39,109 nucleotides of DNA from an uncultured Clostridia bacterium (GTDB lineage Bacteria; Bacillota; Clostridia; Oscillospirales; Acutalibacteraceae). Location: NCBI GenBank assembly GCA_947567585.1, contig CANONE010000002.1:1-39109 (forward strand), read 5' to 3'. Shown in pieces: positions 15,699 to 23,849 of this stretch (positions are counted from its first letter, which is position 1; each line of letters starts with the position of its first letter). The translations under genes and the position numbers were made by a program. The notes below the pieces were generated by a model that was not told the DNA's origin, did not search any database, and saw nothing but the letters and a program-made list of their open reading frames with translations.

Positions 15699-15722
15699 AT
15701 AAAAATTTGTTATTTTTTGCAA
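15694..15722 (-). promoter_or_regulatory. Promoter of the phage-derived cassette
   Basis: On the minus strand the -35 TTGCAA (15717-15722) is 17 bp from the -10 TAAACT (15694-15699). It would start transcription about 50 bases before the leader ORF ribosome site. Confidence 0.6.
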
Positions 15723-15752
15723 ATAAGGTCCCTATTTTCAAAAAATACATCC

Positions 15753-15781
15753 TTCCATTTTTTGCGAATTTGTTGTAAAAT
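15753..15781 (+). promoter_or_regulatory. Weak candidate promoter of the rhamnosidase gene
   Basis: TTCCAT is 17 bp from TAAAAT, ending 40 bases before the start codon. The -35 is poor, so an activator may be needed. Confidence 0.3.
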
Positions 15782-15821
15782 AGAATAAAGACTGGAAAAC
15801 TTTTTAAGGAAGTGATCCCCT

Positions 15822-18551
15822 ATGAAACTGACCCACCTGCGTACCAACCATATCACCGAACCCCTGGGCCTGCTGATGGACCGCCCCATCTTCTCCTGGA
15901 CCGCCGGAGATACCGCCGCCAAGAAGCAGACCGCCGCGCAAATCGCCGTCTCTCTGGGCGGCCAAGAGGTCTATAACAGCGGGAAAAGGGAGGACGTCTC
16001 CTCTTTGGGCTTCGAGGCCCCTATAGAGCTGGCCCCCCGCTCCCGTTATGACTGGACCGTCACCGTGTGGGGCGACAACGGCGAGACCGCCAGCGCTTCC
16101 TCCTGGTTTGAAACAGGCAAAGAAAAAGAGCCCTGGCAGGCTCAATGGATTGCCGCCAGCTTCCCTGACAAAGAGCGGCAGTCCCTGCTGGCCGGGGACT
16201 TCACCCTCTCTCAAGAGGTAAAAAGCGCCCGGGCCTATGTCTGCGGGCTGGGAATTTATGAGCTGGAAATCAACGGCCAAAAGGCCGGGGACGAATACCT
16301 GCTGCCCGGCTACCACTGCTATGACTTCTCCCTGGAATACCAGACCTTTGATATCGCCCCCCTGCTCCAAAACGGCGGCAATACCGTTGGCTTGGCCCTG
16401 GGGCCGGGCTGGTATAAGGGCGACATTGTATTCGACCGTTTCCACGACCTATACGGCGATACTATGAAGGCTATCTGCGAAATCCATATCGTCCTGCAGG
16501 ACGGCAGCGAAGCCGTGGTCTGCTCCGACAGCTCTTGGAAAGCTTACGCCTCTCCTGTCACCTTCAGCAATATCTACGACGGAGAACATTTCGACGCCAA
16601 TCTCCTGGTTCCCGGCTGGTCCTCTCCCGGATGTCAGGCTCCCTCCTCCCCGGTGCGGGTCCTGGAAGAGAGCACCCCGCTGGTAGCCCGCCGGGGGCCA
16701 AAAATCGTGAAGAAGAAGGAATTTGCCCCGGCGGAAGTCATTATTACCAAGAAGGGCGAAACGGTTTTGGACTTTGGCCAGAACATGACCGGCTGGGTGG
16801 AGTTTAACGCGGCCGAACCCGCCGGGTCCCTTATAAAGCTTAGCTATGGGGAGGTCATGCAGGATGGCTGCTTCTACCGGGACAACCTGCGCACCGCCAA
16901 GGCCGAGTACGTCTATACCTCTGACGGAAAGAGCCGCCGGGTCCGCCCCCGCTTTACCTTCTACGGCTTCCGCTTTGTCAAGGTTGAGGGCGTGTCCCAT
17001 TTCCGGGCAGGGGATTTTACCGCCTGCCACATCCGCTCGGACATCGATCCCATTGGACATATTGAGACCAGCAATCCCTTGGTAAACCAGCTCTTCCACA
17101 ACGCCATGTGGGGCCAGTTTGACAACTTCCTGGACCTGCCCACCGACTGCCCCCAGCGGGACGAGCGCCTGGGCTGGACCGGCGACGCCGCCGTTATCAG
17201 CGCCACCGCCTGCAAAAACATCTATATGCCCGCCTTTTTCCATCATTTTATAGAGAACGTCCGCCAGGAGCAGGAATATTTTAAGGGCGCAGTGCCCTTC
17301 TTCGTGCCGGCTCCCAAGCCCGCCCCCAAGCCTGGGGACGCCGGCATCCGGCTGGATCCCGGCGACTTCATGTCCCTGCCTCCCGATGATCAGGAGGCCC
17401 TGAACACCGCTATTGCCAAGTATCCGGAGCTGCAGGCCGCCCTCCAGAAGCTGCTGGAGGAAGAGCGGGAGGAATTCCTCAAAAAGGCCATTGCCGAGAA
17501 CCTCTCTTTCCTGAACGCCAACGACCGGGGCTGCGCCATCTGGAGCGACGTAGCCACTATGATGCCCTGGGCGGTCTACGAGAACTACGGCGATTTGAAC
17601 CTGCTGCGCCGGGAGTACCCTGTTATGCGGGACTGGGTGGAGCACATCCGCCAGGACGACCTGCTGGACGGCGGCCGGGGCCTTTGGCTGCGGGGGAACC
17701 AGCTGGGGGACTGGCTGGCTCTGGACAAGCCCGACCCCAAAGACGCGGAGAATCCCTTCGGGGCCACCAACCTGCCCTACACCGCCAGCTGCTTCTACTA
17801 CTATTCCACCAGCCTCACCGCTAAAGCCGCCAAGGTCCTGGGCTATCAGGAGGACGCGGAGAAATACGCCGCTCTCAGCGAGACCATCAAAAACGCCGTT
17901 ATCAGTGAGTACTTTAACGCCGACGGTTCCTTCAAGATTGAGGGAACCCAAACCGCCTGCGTCCTGAGCCTGTACTTTGGCATCTACCCCCAGGGGGCCC
18001 ACGACCAGGTGCTGGCTCAGCTGATCTCCCGGCTAAAGAACCGGAACTGGCACCTGGACACCGGCTTCTGCGGCACCCCCTTCCTGTGCCGCGTCCTCTC
18101 CGACCACGGGGCCAACGACGTGGCCTATACCCTGCTGCTGAACAACGACTTCCCCAGCTGGCTCTACGAGGTAAAGCTGGGAGCCACCACTGTTTGGGAA
18201 CGGTGGAATTCCCTGCTGCCGGACGGCTCCATCAGCGGCACGGGCATGAACAGCCTCAACCACTACGCCTACGGGTCCATTGTGGACTGGATGTACCGGA
18301 ACATGTGCGGCCTTACTCCCAGCGAGGAGGCCCCCGGCTACAAAAGGGCCGCCATCCGCCCCATGCCGGATCCCCGCATCCGCAGCGTGAGGATGTCCAT
18401 GGACACCGCCTCTGGGCTCTATGAGGTCGGCTGGAAATATGACGGCGATGCTCTGCGCTATGCCGTCACCGTCCCCTTTGACTGCACCGCCGACCTCCTG
18501 CTGCCAGACGGGCAGATCCACAAGCTCACAGCGGGAAGCTACAGCTTTTAG
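15822..18551 (+). CDS. Alpha-L-rhamnosidase, GH78, cytoplasmic
   Basis: The protein has 909 residues and no signal peptide, so it should hydrolyse imported rhamnosides (plant flavonoid glycosides or polysaccharide fragments). The order is an N-terminal Ig-like domain (MKLTHLRTNHITEPLGL..RPIFSW), beta-sandwich domains (AYVCGLGIYELEINGQKAGDE; LDFGQNMTGWVEF), an (alpha/alpha)6 catalytic barrel and a C-terminal beta domain. The GH78 acidic motif DCPQRDERLGWTGD starts at D442, and the WERW motif has E793 as likely catalytic base. Residues about 497-566 form an insertion with a KPAPKP hinge and a long charged helix. AAGGAAGTG precedes the ATG. It is divergent from the phage cassette. Confidence 0.95.
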   Translation: MKLTHLRTNHITEPLGLLMDRPIFSWTAGDTAAKKQTAAQIAVSLGGQEVYNSGKREDVSSLGFEAPIELAPRSRYDWTVTVWGDNGETASASSWFETGKEKEPWQAQWIAASFPDKERQSLLAGDFTLSQEVKSARAYVCGLGIYELEINGQKAGDEYLLPGYHCYDFSLEYQTFDIAPLLQNGGNTVGLALGPGWYKGDIVFDRFHDLYGDTMKAICEIHIVLQDGSEAVVCSDSSWKAYASPVTFSNIYDGEHFDANLLVPGWSSPGCQAPSSPVRVLEESTPLVARRGPKIVKKKEFAPAEVIITKKGETVLDFGQNMTGWVEFNAAEPAGSLIKLSYGEVMQDGCFYRDNLRTAKAEYVYTSDGKSRRVRPRFTFYGFRFVKVEGVSHFRAGDFTACHIRSDIDPIGHIETSNPLVNQLFHNAMWGQFDNFLDLPTDCPQRDERLGWTGDAAVISATACKNIYMPAFFHHFIENVRQEQEYFKGAVPFFVPAPKPAPKPGDAGIRLDPGDFMSLPPDDQEALNTAIAKYPELQAALQKLLEEEREEFLKKAIAENLSFLNANDRGCAIWSDVATMMPWAVYENYGDLNLLRREYPVMRDWVEHIRQDDLLDGGRGLWLRGNQLGDWLALDKPDPKDAENPFGATNLPYTASCFYYYSTSLTAKAAKVLGYQEDAEKYAALSETIKNAVISEYFNADGSFKIEGTQTACVLSLYFGIYPQGAHDQVLAQLISRLKNRNWHLDTGFCGTPFLCRVLSDHGANDVAYTLLLNNDFPSWLYEVKLGATTVWERWNSLLPDGSISGTGMNSLNHYAYGSIVDWMYRNMCGLTPSEEAPGYKRAAIRPMPDPRIRSVRMSMDTASGLYEVGWKYDGDALRYAVTVPFDCTADLLLPDGQIHKLTAGSYSF

Positions 18552-18679
18552 GATCATAAGCTTTGCCCGCGCCTGCCGCTTTGGGGCCTGTTCATATAAG
18601 TAACCGGCCCATCTTTTCCGCAGCTTTTGGCGCTCTTTGCGTCAAAAGGCCCGGCGGGCGGAAGGCTTGGCGTTTGCCC
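18552..18679. other. Intergenic stretch after the rhamnosidase gene
   Basis: An imperfect inverted repeat, CTTTTGGCGC with GCGTCAAAAG, lies at about 18629-18653 with no T run, so it is a weak terminator candidate. Nothing else was recognised. Confidence 0.4.
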
Positions 18680-18892
18680 TCACTTTTGTCTATCTTTTTC
18701 CGCCTTAGCCCGGCTTCCCTGTAAGCTCTCATATTTTATAGCCGCGCTTTTGCCGCAGGTTCCCCACGGGCCTGCGGCTTTTTGTCTGTCCTCCTCCCGG
18801 CAGAGCTTGACGGCCGCCAGTGCCAGCAGCAGCCCCCCTAGGCCTCGAAACAAAAATACGGCGCCCATGGCCGCGAAAACACATTTGTCCAT
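18680..18892 (-). CDS. Small single-pass membrane protein, unknown
   Basis: The protein has 70 residues from the ATG at 18892 (DKCVFAAMGAVFLFRGLGG follows). One membrane helix spans about residues 4-27, followed by a basic, lysine- and arginine-rich tail. The longer frame to 18979 would need transcript sequence from upstream of the promoter, so it is excluded. A near-perfect promoter 45 bases upstream supports it being a real gene. It is divergent from the XRE regulator, which may control it. No family was recognised. Confidence 0.55.
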   Translation of the reverse strand: MDKCVFAAMGAVFLFRGLGGLLLALAAVKLCREEDRQKAAGPWGTCGKSAAIKYESLQGSRAKAEKDRQK

Positions 18893-18937
18893 ATCCGTTC
18901 CCTTTCCCTTCCGGGCTTTTCCACCCTGGTTGGAGAT

Positions 18938-18966
18938 AGTATACATCATTTGTAGTCGCTTGTCAA
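18938..18966 (-). promoter_or_regulatory. SigA promoter of the small membrane protein gene
   Basis: On the minus strand the -35 TTGACA (18961-18966) is 17 bp from the -10 TATACT (18938-18943). A short inverted repeat, CATAC...GTATG (18994-19013), between it and the XRE gene could be a regulator site. Confidence 0.85.
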
Positions 18967-19032
18967 CATATGTATTCATTGCCCTTCTCTGGACATACTA
19001 TGCTTATTGTATGAAAATTTTAGGGAAAGGAT

Positions 19033-19314
19033 ATGGTGCATATGAATTCAAAACGGATTTCTTCCCCCGGACACCCCGCTCAGCTGGATCCCCTTACCGT
19101 AGGGCGGGTGATTGCCCGGTTCCGCCGGGAGAAAGGCATCACCCAGGAAGTCCTCAGCGGCTTGGCGGACATCGGGCGCACCCACCTCAGCGCCATCGAA
19201 AACGGCGAACGCAAGCCCACCTTAGAGACTCTCTACCGCCTCAGCTGCGCTTTGGACACCTCCATGTCCAGCATTGTGGCCGCCATCGAAGAGGAAATCC
19301 GGGTAGGCGGATAA
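19033..19314 (+). CDS. XRE-family DNA-binding protein
   Basis: The protein has up to 93 residues with one helix-turn-helix: VIARFRREKGITQEVLSGLAD, then IGRTHLSAIENGERKPTLETLYRLSCALD, typical of the lambda Cro/SinR fold. There is no effector domain. The start could be ATG 19033 or ATG 19042; AGGGAAAGGA stands upstream of both. It is divergent from the 70-residue membrane protein gene, so autoregulation and control of that neighbour are likely. Confidence 0.85.
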   Translation: MVHMNSKRISSPGHPAQLDPLTVGRVIARFRREKGITQEVLSGLADIGRTHLSAIENGERKPTLETLYRLSCALDTSMSSIVAAIEEEIRVGG

Positions 19315-19442
19315 GGTTTGCCGGATTTTGCTGGAGGATCCACAGCCTTGGCCTTCAGGGCGGCGCAGAAAGCTTTTGCGAAGAGCGCAGGCGGGCTGCG
19401 GCAGAGCTTTGTTTGGGGGAAGATTTTCCACGCCCCCACAAA

Positions 19443-19475
19443 CTGACAGAAAACCCGGCCTGCCCGTCCTATAAT
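19443..19475 (+). promoter_or_regulatory. spoIIG-type promoter with long spacing
   Basis: CTGACA (19443-19448) and TATAAT (19470-19475) are separated by 21 bp. The Bacillus subtilis spoIIG promoter likewise has near-consensus SigA hexamers with a 22-bp spacer, which makes it depend on Spo0A. I did not find a clear Spo0A box by eye. Confidence 0.6.
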
Positions 19476-19497
19476 GGAAGGGACAGGAGGGGGTCGC

Positions 19498-20334
19498 TTG
19501 ACTGTTTACGCGGATGTGCTGGTCATCGTCAATCTCTATGTGGACTACATACTCTTATGCTGTGTCCGCGGGTTTCTCCACCTGGGGAAAACCGGCGGGC
19601 GGCTGGTGCTGGGAGCCTTGGCGGGTGCTTTCTGCGGGCTAATGGGGCTGCTGCCTGTGCCTAGCTGGCTGAGCCCCGCGCTGGGCGGCTTTTGTGCTTT
19701 GGCCGCCGCCGCTGCCGCCTTTGCGCCTATGAGGCCCAGGCTCTTTCTGCGGTGCTGGCTGTGCATGTGGCTGTTTTCTTTTTTGCTGGCGGGGTTTCTG
19801 CTGTTCGTAGCCCAATTCGCTCCGCCGGGCTACATGGCTCTGGTAGGGGGCTCGGTATACCTGAACCTGTCTCTGCCGGTGCTGTTTGCCGCCACCTGTC
19901 TGGCTTATGGCGTTTTCTGGGTTTTCCGGCGGGCCTTCCCCCGGGAGGACAATGTCCCCCGGTTGTGGAAGCTCTCTATCCAGTGCGGCGGCCGGCAAAC
20001 AGAGATATGGGCCAAAGCGGATACCGGAAATGCCCTGCGGGAGCCTTTCTCCGGCCTTCCGGTGCTCATCTGCCAGGCGGAAGCCTTGGCTTCTCTGGTC
20101 CCGCCCGCAGCCGCCAGCTTTCTCTCCGGCGGCAATGGGGAGCCTTCCCCCGGGCTGCGCCTGGTACCCTTTGAAAGCGTCGGCGGCGACGGGCTGCTGC
20201 CGGCTTTCAAACCCGACAAAGTCTCGGACGCCAAAACCGGCAAGGAGCTCCCCTGCTACATAGCGCTGATCAAAAAGCCGCTGTCCTCCGGACAATTCTC
20301 AGCCATCTTCAACCCCGACCTGTTTCCCGACTAA
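19498..20334 (+). CDS. spoIIGA: Sigma-E processing peptidase SpoIIGA
   Basis: The protein has 278 residues, starting at TTG 19498 with AGGAGG seven bases upstream. The first half holds about five membrane helices. The second half is an aspartic-protease-like domain with the DTGNAL motif (catalytic D175), KPDKVSDAKTGKELPCYIAL near the end and a C-terminal NPDLF. SpoIIGA sits in the sporulation septum and cleaves the pro-sequence of SigE in the mother cell when signalled by SpoIIR. sigE follows 16 bases downstream, the conserved spoIIG operon. Confidence 0.95.
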   Translation: MTVYADVLVIVNLYVDYILLCCVRGFLHLGKTGGRLVLGALAGAFCGLMGLLPVPSWLSPALGGFCALAAAAAAFAPMRPRLFLRCWLCMWLFSFLLAGFLLFVAQFAPPGYMALVGGSVYLNLSLPVLFAATCLAYGVFWVFRRAFPREDNVPRLWKLSIQCGGRQTEIWAKADTGNALREPFSGLPVLICQAEALASLVPPAAASFLSGGNGEPSPGLRLVPFESVGGDGLLPAFKPDKVSDAKTGKELPCYIALIKKPLSSGQFSAIFNPDLFPD

Positions 20335-20350
20335 AAAAGGAGGGTTCCCC

Positions 20351-21079
20351 ATGCTGACTCAGTTTATCACCTCGCTGCTCCCCCTGGGCGCTCAACTCCT
20401 GCGGCATCTGCTGTCGTTTCTGGAGGCTCCGCCCTGCCACTATATCAATGGCCCCGACACCCTGCCCGCCCCTCTCACCAAGGAGGAGGAGGCCAAGGTC
20501 ATGGAGGACATCCGCAATGGCGTGCCCGGGGCCCGGGAGCCGCTGATTACCCACAATCTGCGGCTGGTGGTCTACATAGCCAAAAAATTTGAGAGCCCCG
20601 GTTCCAGCGTGGAAGACCTGATCTCCATCGGCACCATCGGCCTCATCAAGGCGGTGAACACCTTCCGGGTGGAGAAAAACATCAAGCTGGCCACCTACGC
20701 GTCCCGGTGCATCGAAAACGAGATTTTGATGCACCTGCGTAAGAGCTCCCAGCTGCGCAACGAGGTCTCGATCGACGACCCCCTGAACGTGGACTGGGAC
20801 GGCAACGAGCTGCTGCTTTCCGACCTTCTTGGCAGCGACCCGGACGCCGTCAACCGGGATATCGAGCAGGAGGCGGAGCGGGATATGCTTTTAAGCGCGG
20901 TAAGCCGGCTGTCCCCCAGGGAGAAAAAAATCATGCAGCTGCGCTTTGGGCTGGAATCCACCAAAGAACACACGCAGAAGGAGGTGGCTGACGAGCTGGG
21001 GATTTCACAGTCGTACATCTCCCGGCTGGAAAAACGGATTATCACACGGCTGAGAAAGGATCTGGAAAAAGCCAGTTAA
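20351..21079 (+). CDS. sigE: RNA polymerase sporulation sigma factor SigE
   Basis: The protein has 242 residues and is the early mother-cell sigma factor. The hydrophobic N-terminus (LTQFITSLLPLGAQLLRHLL) is the membrane-bound pro-sequence removed by SpoIIGA. Region 2 has NLRLVVYIAKKFE, DLISIGTIGLIKAV and LATYASRCIENEILMHLR. Region 4 has LSPREKKIMQLRFGL and a helix-turn-helix ending QSYISRLEKRI. AAAAAGGAGG precedes the ATG. It ends in a bidirectional terminator. Confidence 0.97.
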   Translation: MLTQFITSLLPLGAQLLRHLLSFLEAPPCHYINGPDTLPAPLTKEEEAKVMEDIRNGVPGAREPLITHNLRLVVYIAKKFESPGSSVEDLISIGTIGLIKAVNTFRVEKNIKLATYASRCIENEILMHLRKSSQLRNEVSIDDPLNVDWDGNELLLSDLLGSDPDAVNRDIEQEAERDMLLSAVSRLSPREKKIMQLRFGLESTKEHTQKEVADELGISQSYISRLEKRIITRLRKDLEKAS

Positions 21080-21083
21080 ACAC

Positions 21084-21126
21084 AAAAAGGACCGGGCCTT
21101 TATAGACCCAGTCCTTTTTATTTTTT
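21084..21126. terminator. Bidirectional terminator between sigE and rluB
   Basis: AAAAAGGAC pairs with GTCCTTTTT (inner GGG/CCC), followed by a T run on the plus strand and preceded by an A run. It can therefore end both converging transcripts. Confidence 0.85.
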
Positions 21127-21846
21127 CTTGGACTCCGCCAAAAGCCCTTTGATCTCTTCCTTCTCCAGCTCCCGCCAGCGGCCTTGGGGAAGCATTCCCA
21201 GCCGTACCGGGCCGATGGCCGTGCGCTTGAGCCTGGCCACCTCCAGCCCCAAAGCCTCGCACATTTTGCGGATCTCCCGGTTGCGCCCTTCGTACAGCAC
21301 GATTTCCAGCACCACCCGGCCCTGCTGCTGCTCCAGCACCCGGGCCTTTGCCGGAGCCGTCTTCTTTCCATCAATGATAATCCCCGTGCTGATCTGTACC
21401 AGCTGTTCCTCACTGATTCCCGGCCGGACCGTCACCCGGTAGGTTTTCGCCACATGGGACCTGGGATGGGAAACAGCATTGGCAAAGTCCCCGTCGTTGG
21501 TCATAATAAGCAGCCCTTCGGAGTCCTTGTCCAGCCTGCCCACAGGGAACACCCGCATGCCCGCGTCCTCCACCAGCTGGGCCACGCACCGCCTGCCCCG
21601 CTCATCCTCCATGGTGGTGACAAAACCCCGGGGCTTGTGCAGCGCCAGATACCGCTTTCCCTCCGGCCTTTGCAGCCGCTGGCCGTCCACCGCGATAAGA
21701 TCCTTATAGGGGTCCGCGCTGTCTCCCAGCTTTGCCGGACGTCCGTTGACGGTCACCCGTCCCGCGGCCACAACGTCCTCCGCCTTCCTCCGGGAAGCCA
21801 CCCCGGCCTGCGCCAGAATCTTCTGCAACCTGATTTTTTCTGCCAA
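21118..21846 (-). CDS. rluB: Pseudouridine synthase, RluB/RsuA family
   Basis: The protein has 242 residues, starting at TTG 21846 with AAAGGAAG upstream. An N-terminal S4 RNA-binding domain (RLQKILAQAGVASRRKAEDVV) is followed by the catalytic domain with the family motif PVGRLDKDSEGLL, whose D is the nucleophile, and later EGRNREIRKMCEALG. It converts a uridine of 23S rRNA (position 2605 in E. coli RluB) to pseudouridine. It lies downstream of dacB, as in Bacillus, with a repeat-containing gap. Confidence 0.93.
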   Translation of the reverse strand: MAEKIRLQKILAQAGVASRRKAEDVVAAGRVTVNGRPAKLGDSADPYKDLIAVDGQRLQRPEGKRYLALHKPRGFVTTMEDERGRRCVAQLVEDAGMRVFPVGRLDKDSEGLLIMTNDGDFANAVSHPRSHVAKTYRVTVRPGISEEQLVQISTGIIIDGKKTAPAKARVLEQQQGRVVLEIVLYEGRNREIRKMCEALGLEVARLKRTAIGPVRLGMLPQGRWRELEKEEIKGLLAESKKK

Positions 21847-21870
21847 TTTTGTTCTTCCTTTCTGCGGGCT

Positions 21871-21935
21871 CTAAGGCCGTAGGACGCCGCGTCTCATCTG
21901 CCGGTTCGCAGCCTGTCTGCCACTGGCAGACGCTC
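21871..21935 (+). repeat. Intergenic hairpin repeat, partial copy G
   Basis: The sequence CTAAGGCCGTAGGACGCCGC, then CTGCCGGTTCG and the hairpin GTCTGCC-act-GGCAGAC match the first half of copy B. The T/A-rich second hairpin is missing. Confidence 0.55.
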
Positions 21936-22005
21936 ATCCCCACAACCTGCAAGCTTTTATCCCGGAGTTGTTTTGTTCCGCGCTTTGGGCTTGGGGGGGG
22001 ATCCG

Positions 22006-23211
22006 TTAGTCTGTGGGGGTGGGGGCGCTTTCATTGGAGAACCAGCTTGTAATTTGACGCCAGAGGGACTGCCAGAAGCCTGGTTCTGGGGCGGGGGCGG
22101 GGATGGCTTCGGCGGCGAAAATGGGAACGCTGTAAAAGTCTTCCTCCCCCAGGCGGTAGAGGACCTCCCCCACCTGTTCGCCCTCCTCGACGGGGCCATA
22201 TACGAACCTGGGCAGCAGCACCTGGCGGCTTAAGCCCGCCCCCTGCCCAGCAGGTATGGTAAACTTCACGCCCTCCCCCGCCCGCAGGGAAAGGCTGTTC
22301 CGGGTCCCGCCGGCCACCGGCAGAGACTCCGGCGTTCCAGAGCCGTCCAGAGAGACCGTCTCAATGGTGGCAAAACCATAGTTAAAAAGCGCCATGTGGT
22401 CGTTCCAGTCATCCGGCGCGTCCAGCGTCACGGCAATCAGATTGGTACCGTTGCGCGCCGCCGCTGAAACCAAACAGCGGCCCGCCTTTTTGGTAAACCC
22501 TGTTTTCACTCCCGTGCATCCCTCATACAGCCGCAAAAGCTTGTTGTGGTTCTGATAGCTCTGCTTTCGGGCAGGCTCTAAAAACTCCACCTGCATTGCC
22601 GAACGCCCCGCAATCTCCGCGAAAACCTGGTTTTCCATGGCTTCCCGGGCCAGCAGCGCCATGTCGTAGGCGGTGGAATAGTGCTCCTCGTCGTCCAGGC
22701 CGGAAGGGGTCACAAAATGCGTCTCCGTCATGCCAATTTCCTCCGCCCGCCGGTTCATCAGCTCCGCAAAGCCCTCCTGTCCTCCCCCCAGGCAGACAGC
22801 GGCGGCATTGGCCGCGTCATTGCCGGAGGCCAAGAGCATACCCGCCGCCAGATTGGACAGCGTCAGCTTATCTCCCGCCCGCAGGCCCATGGAGGAGCCC
22901 TCCACCGCCACCATTTCCTGGGTGATCTCCACCGCCGGGTCCCCGGACCGCTCCGCCTCTTCTAGAGTCAGCAGCGCCGTCATGATTTTCGTGGTGCTGG
23001 CCATGGCCGCCTGCCGGTGGGCATCCTTCTCCCACAGCACGGATCCGTCGTCCGCGCAGATTAAAATCGCGCTGCGCGCCGAAACCCCCGGCGCTCCTGC
23101 CGTCTTTGCCGCTGGCGAGGAGGCCAGCGCTTCCATGGCGGCCGCCGCCAAAATTGCCAAAAAACACAAAACCCATCCTGCCAGCATCCATACTCTTTTC
23201 AATCTGATCAC
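22006..23211 (-). CDS. dacB: D-alanyl-D-alanine carboxypeptidase, DacB type
   Basis: The protein has 401 residues, starting at GTG 23211; a TTG at 23202 is the alternative. It has an N-terminal membrane/signal helix and the S11 motifs STTK (S72-K75), SGN and KTGFTKKAG. The C-terminal region has a beta domain and a final amphipathic stretch. In Bacillus dacB trims spore cortex peptides under SigE control. The placement after scpAB/gerW and before rluB matches the Bacillus scpA-scpB-dacB-spmAB-rluB order with spmAB missing, hence the symbol. Its 3' end carries runs of G on the plus strand. Confidence 0.92.
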   Translation of the reverse strand: MIRLKRVWMLAGWVLCFLAILAAAAMEALASSPAAKTAGAPGVSARSAILICADDGSVLWEKDAHRQAAMASTTKIMTALLTLEEAERSGDPAVEITQEMVAVEGSSMGLRAGDKLTLSNLAAGMLLASGNDAANAAAVCLGGGQEGFAELMNRRAEEIGMTETHFVTPSGLDDEEHYSTAYDMALLAREAMENQVFAEIAGRSAMQVEFLEPARKQSYQNHNKLLRLYEGCTGVKTGFTKKAGRCLVSAAARNGTNLIAVTLDAPDDWNDHMALFNYGFATIETVSLDGSGTPESLPVAGGTRNSLSLRAGEGVKFTIPAGQGAGLSRQVLLPRFVYGPVEEGEQVGEVLYRLGEEDFYSVPIFAAEAIPAPAPEPGFWQSLWRQITSWFSNESAPTPTD

Positions 23212-23260
23212 CCGCCTCCCCTAAGACTATGCGGGGGGTGCGGGCCTTATGCGGCCATGC

Positions 23261-23716
23261 CTAAGGCTTTTCTTCCGCCGGCGGAACCGGCTCTATCATC
23301 TCCGGCGCGTCCTCAGCCGCGGCTTCGGCGCTCTCTTCTTCCTTTTTGCCGCGCTTTAAAAGAGAGCCCAGCATGTCCGCGATATCCGGTATCTTTTCCA
23401 AAGCCCGGTCCACAGGACTGAAATAGGGCTCAATCTGGATGACCCGCACGTTTCCCTGGTGAATGGACAGAAAGGCTACGGGGCTCACAGTGATCCCCGC
23501 CCCGCTGCCCCCGGCAAACAGCCCGCCCTCCGGCTGCGATTTGGCAGGCAGGTCGGATCCCCCGGCGGCAAAGCCGTAGTTCACCCGTGAGATCGGAATC
23601 ACCGTGGTCCCGTCCGGCGTGGTAATGGGATCCCCCACCACCGTGTTCACGTCCACCATCTGCTTAATCTTCTCCATGCTGCTTCCCAGCAACTGGCTTA
23701 CCTTGTTTTCACTCAT
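23261..23716 (-). CDS. gerW: Spore protein GerW (YtfJ)
   Basis: The protein has 151 residues from the ATG at 23716 (GGGAGGAAG upstream). The core DVNTVVGDPITTPDGTTVIP, then ISRVNYGFAAGGSD, GGSGAGITVSPVAFLSI and VRVIQIEP, is the YtfJ family signature. GerW in Bacillus is a forespore-made protein needed for germination with L-alanine. The C-terminal 40 residues are acidic and low-complexity (KKEEESAEAAAEDAPE). Confidence 0.93.
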   Translation of the reverse strand: MSENKVSQLLGSSMEKIKQMVDVNTVVGDPITTPDGTTVIPISRVNYGFAAGGSDLPAKSQPEGGLFAGGSGAGITVSPVAFLSIHQGNVRVIQIEPYFSPVDRALEKIPDIADMLGSLLKRGKKEEESAEAAAEDAPEMIEPVPPAEEKP

Positions 23717-23849
23717 ATTTATTCTTCCTCCCTTTTGGTTTGCGGTTATAAAACACTGGGGCACCGGTTCCTCCGCCGGCCCGGCCGATTCGCGGCTTGG
23801 TCCGCCCTACTTGGCAAGTCCAGTGCCCGGCAGACCCTCAACCGCAGCC

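Noticed and set aside
16449..18002. 517-codon minus-strand ORF inside the rhamnosidase gene
   Set aside because: Antisense shadow; no ribosome site or family, and the opposite strand is a complete GH78 enzyme.
21986..22027. G-rich run that could form a G-quadruplex
   Set aside because: It has enough G tracts but a long loop, and it overlaps the end of dacB coding sequence; it may just reflect proline/threonine-coding codons.
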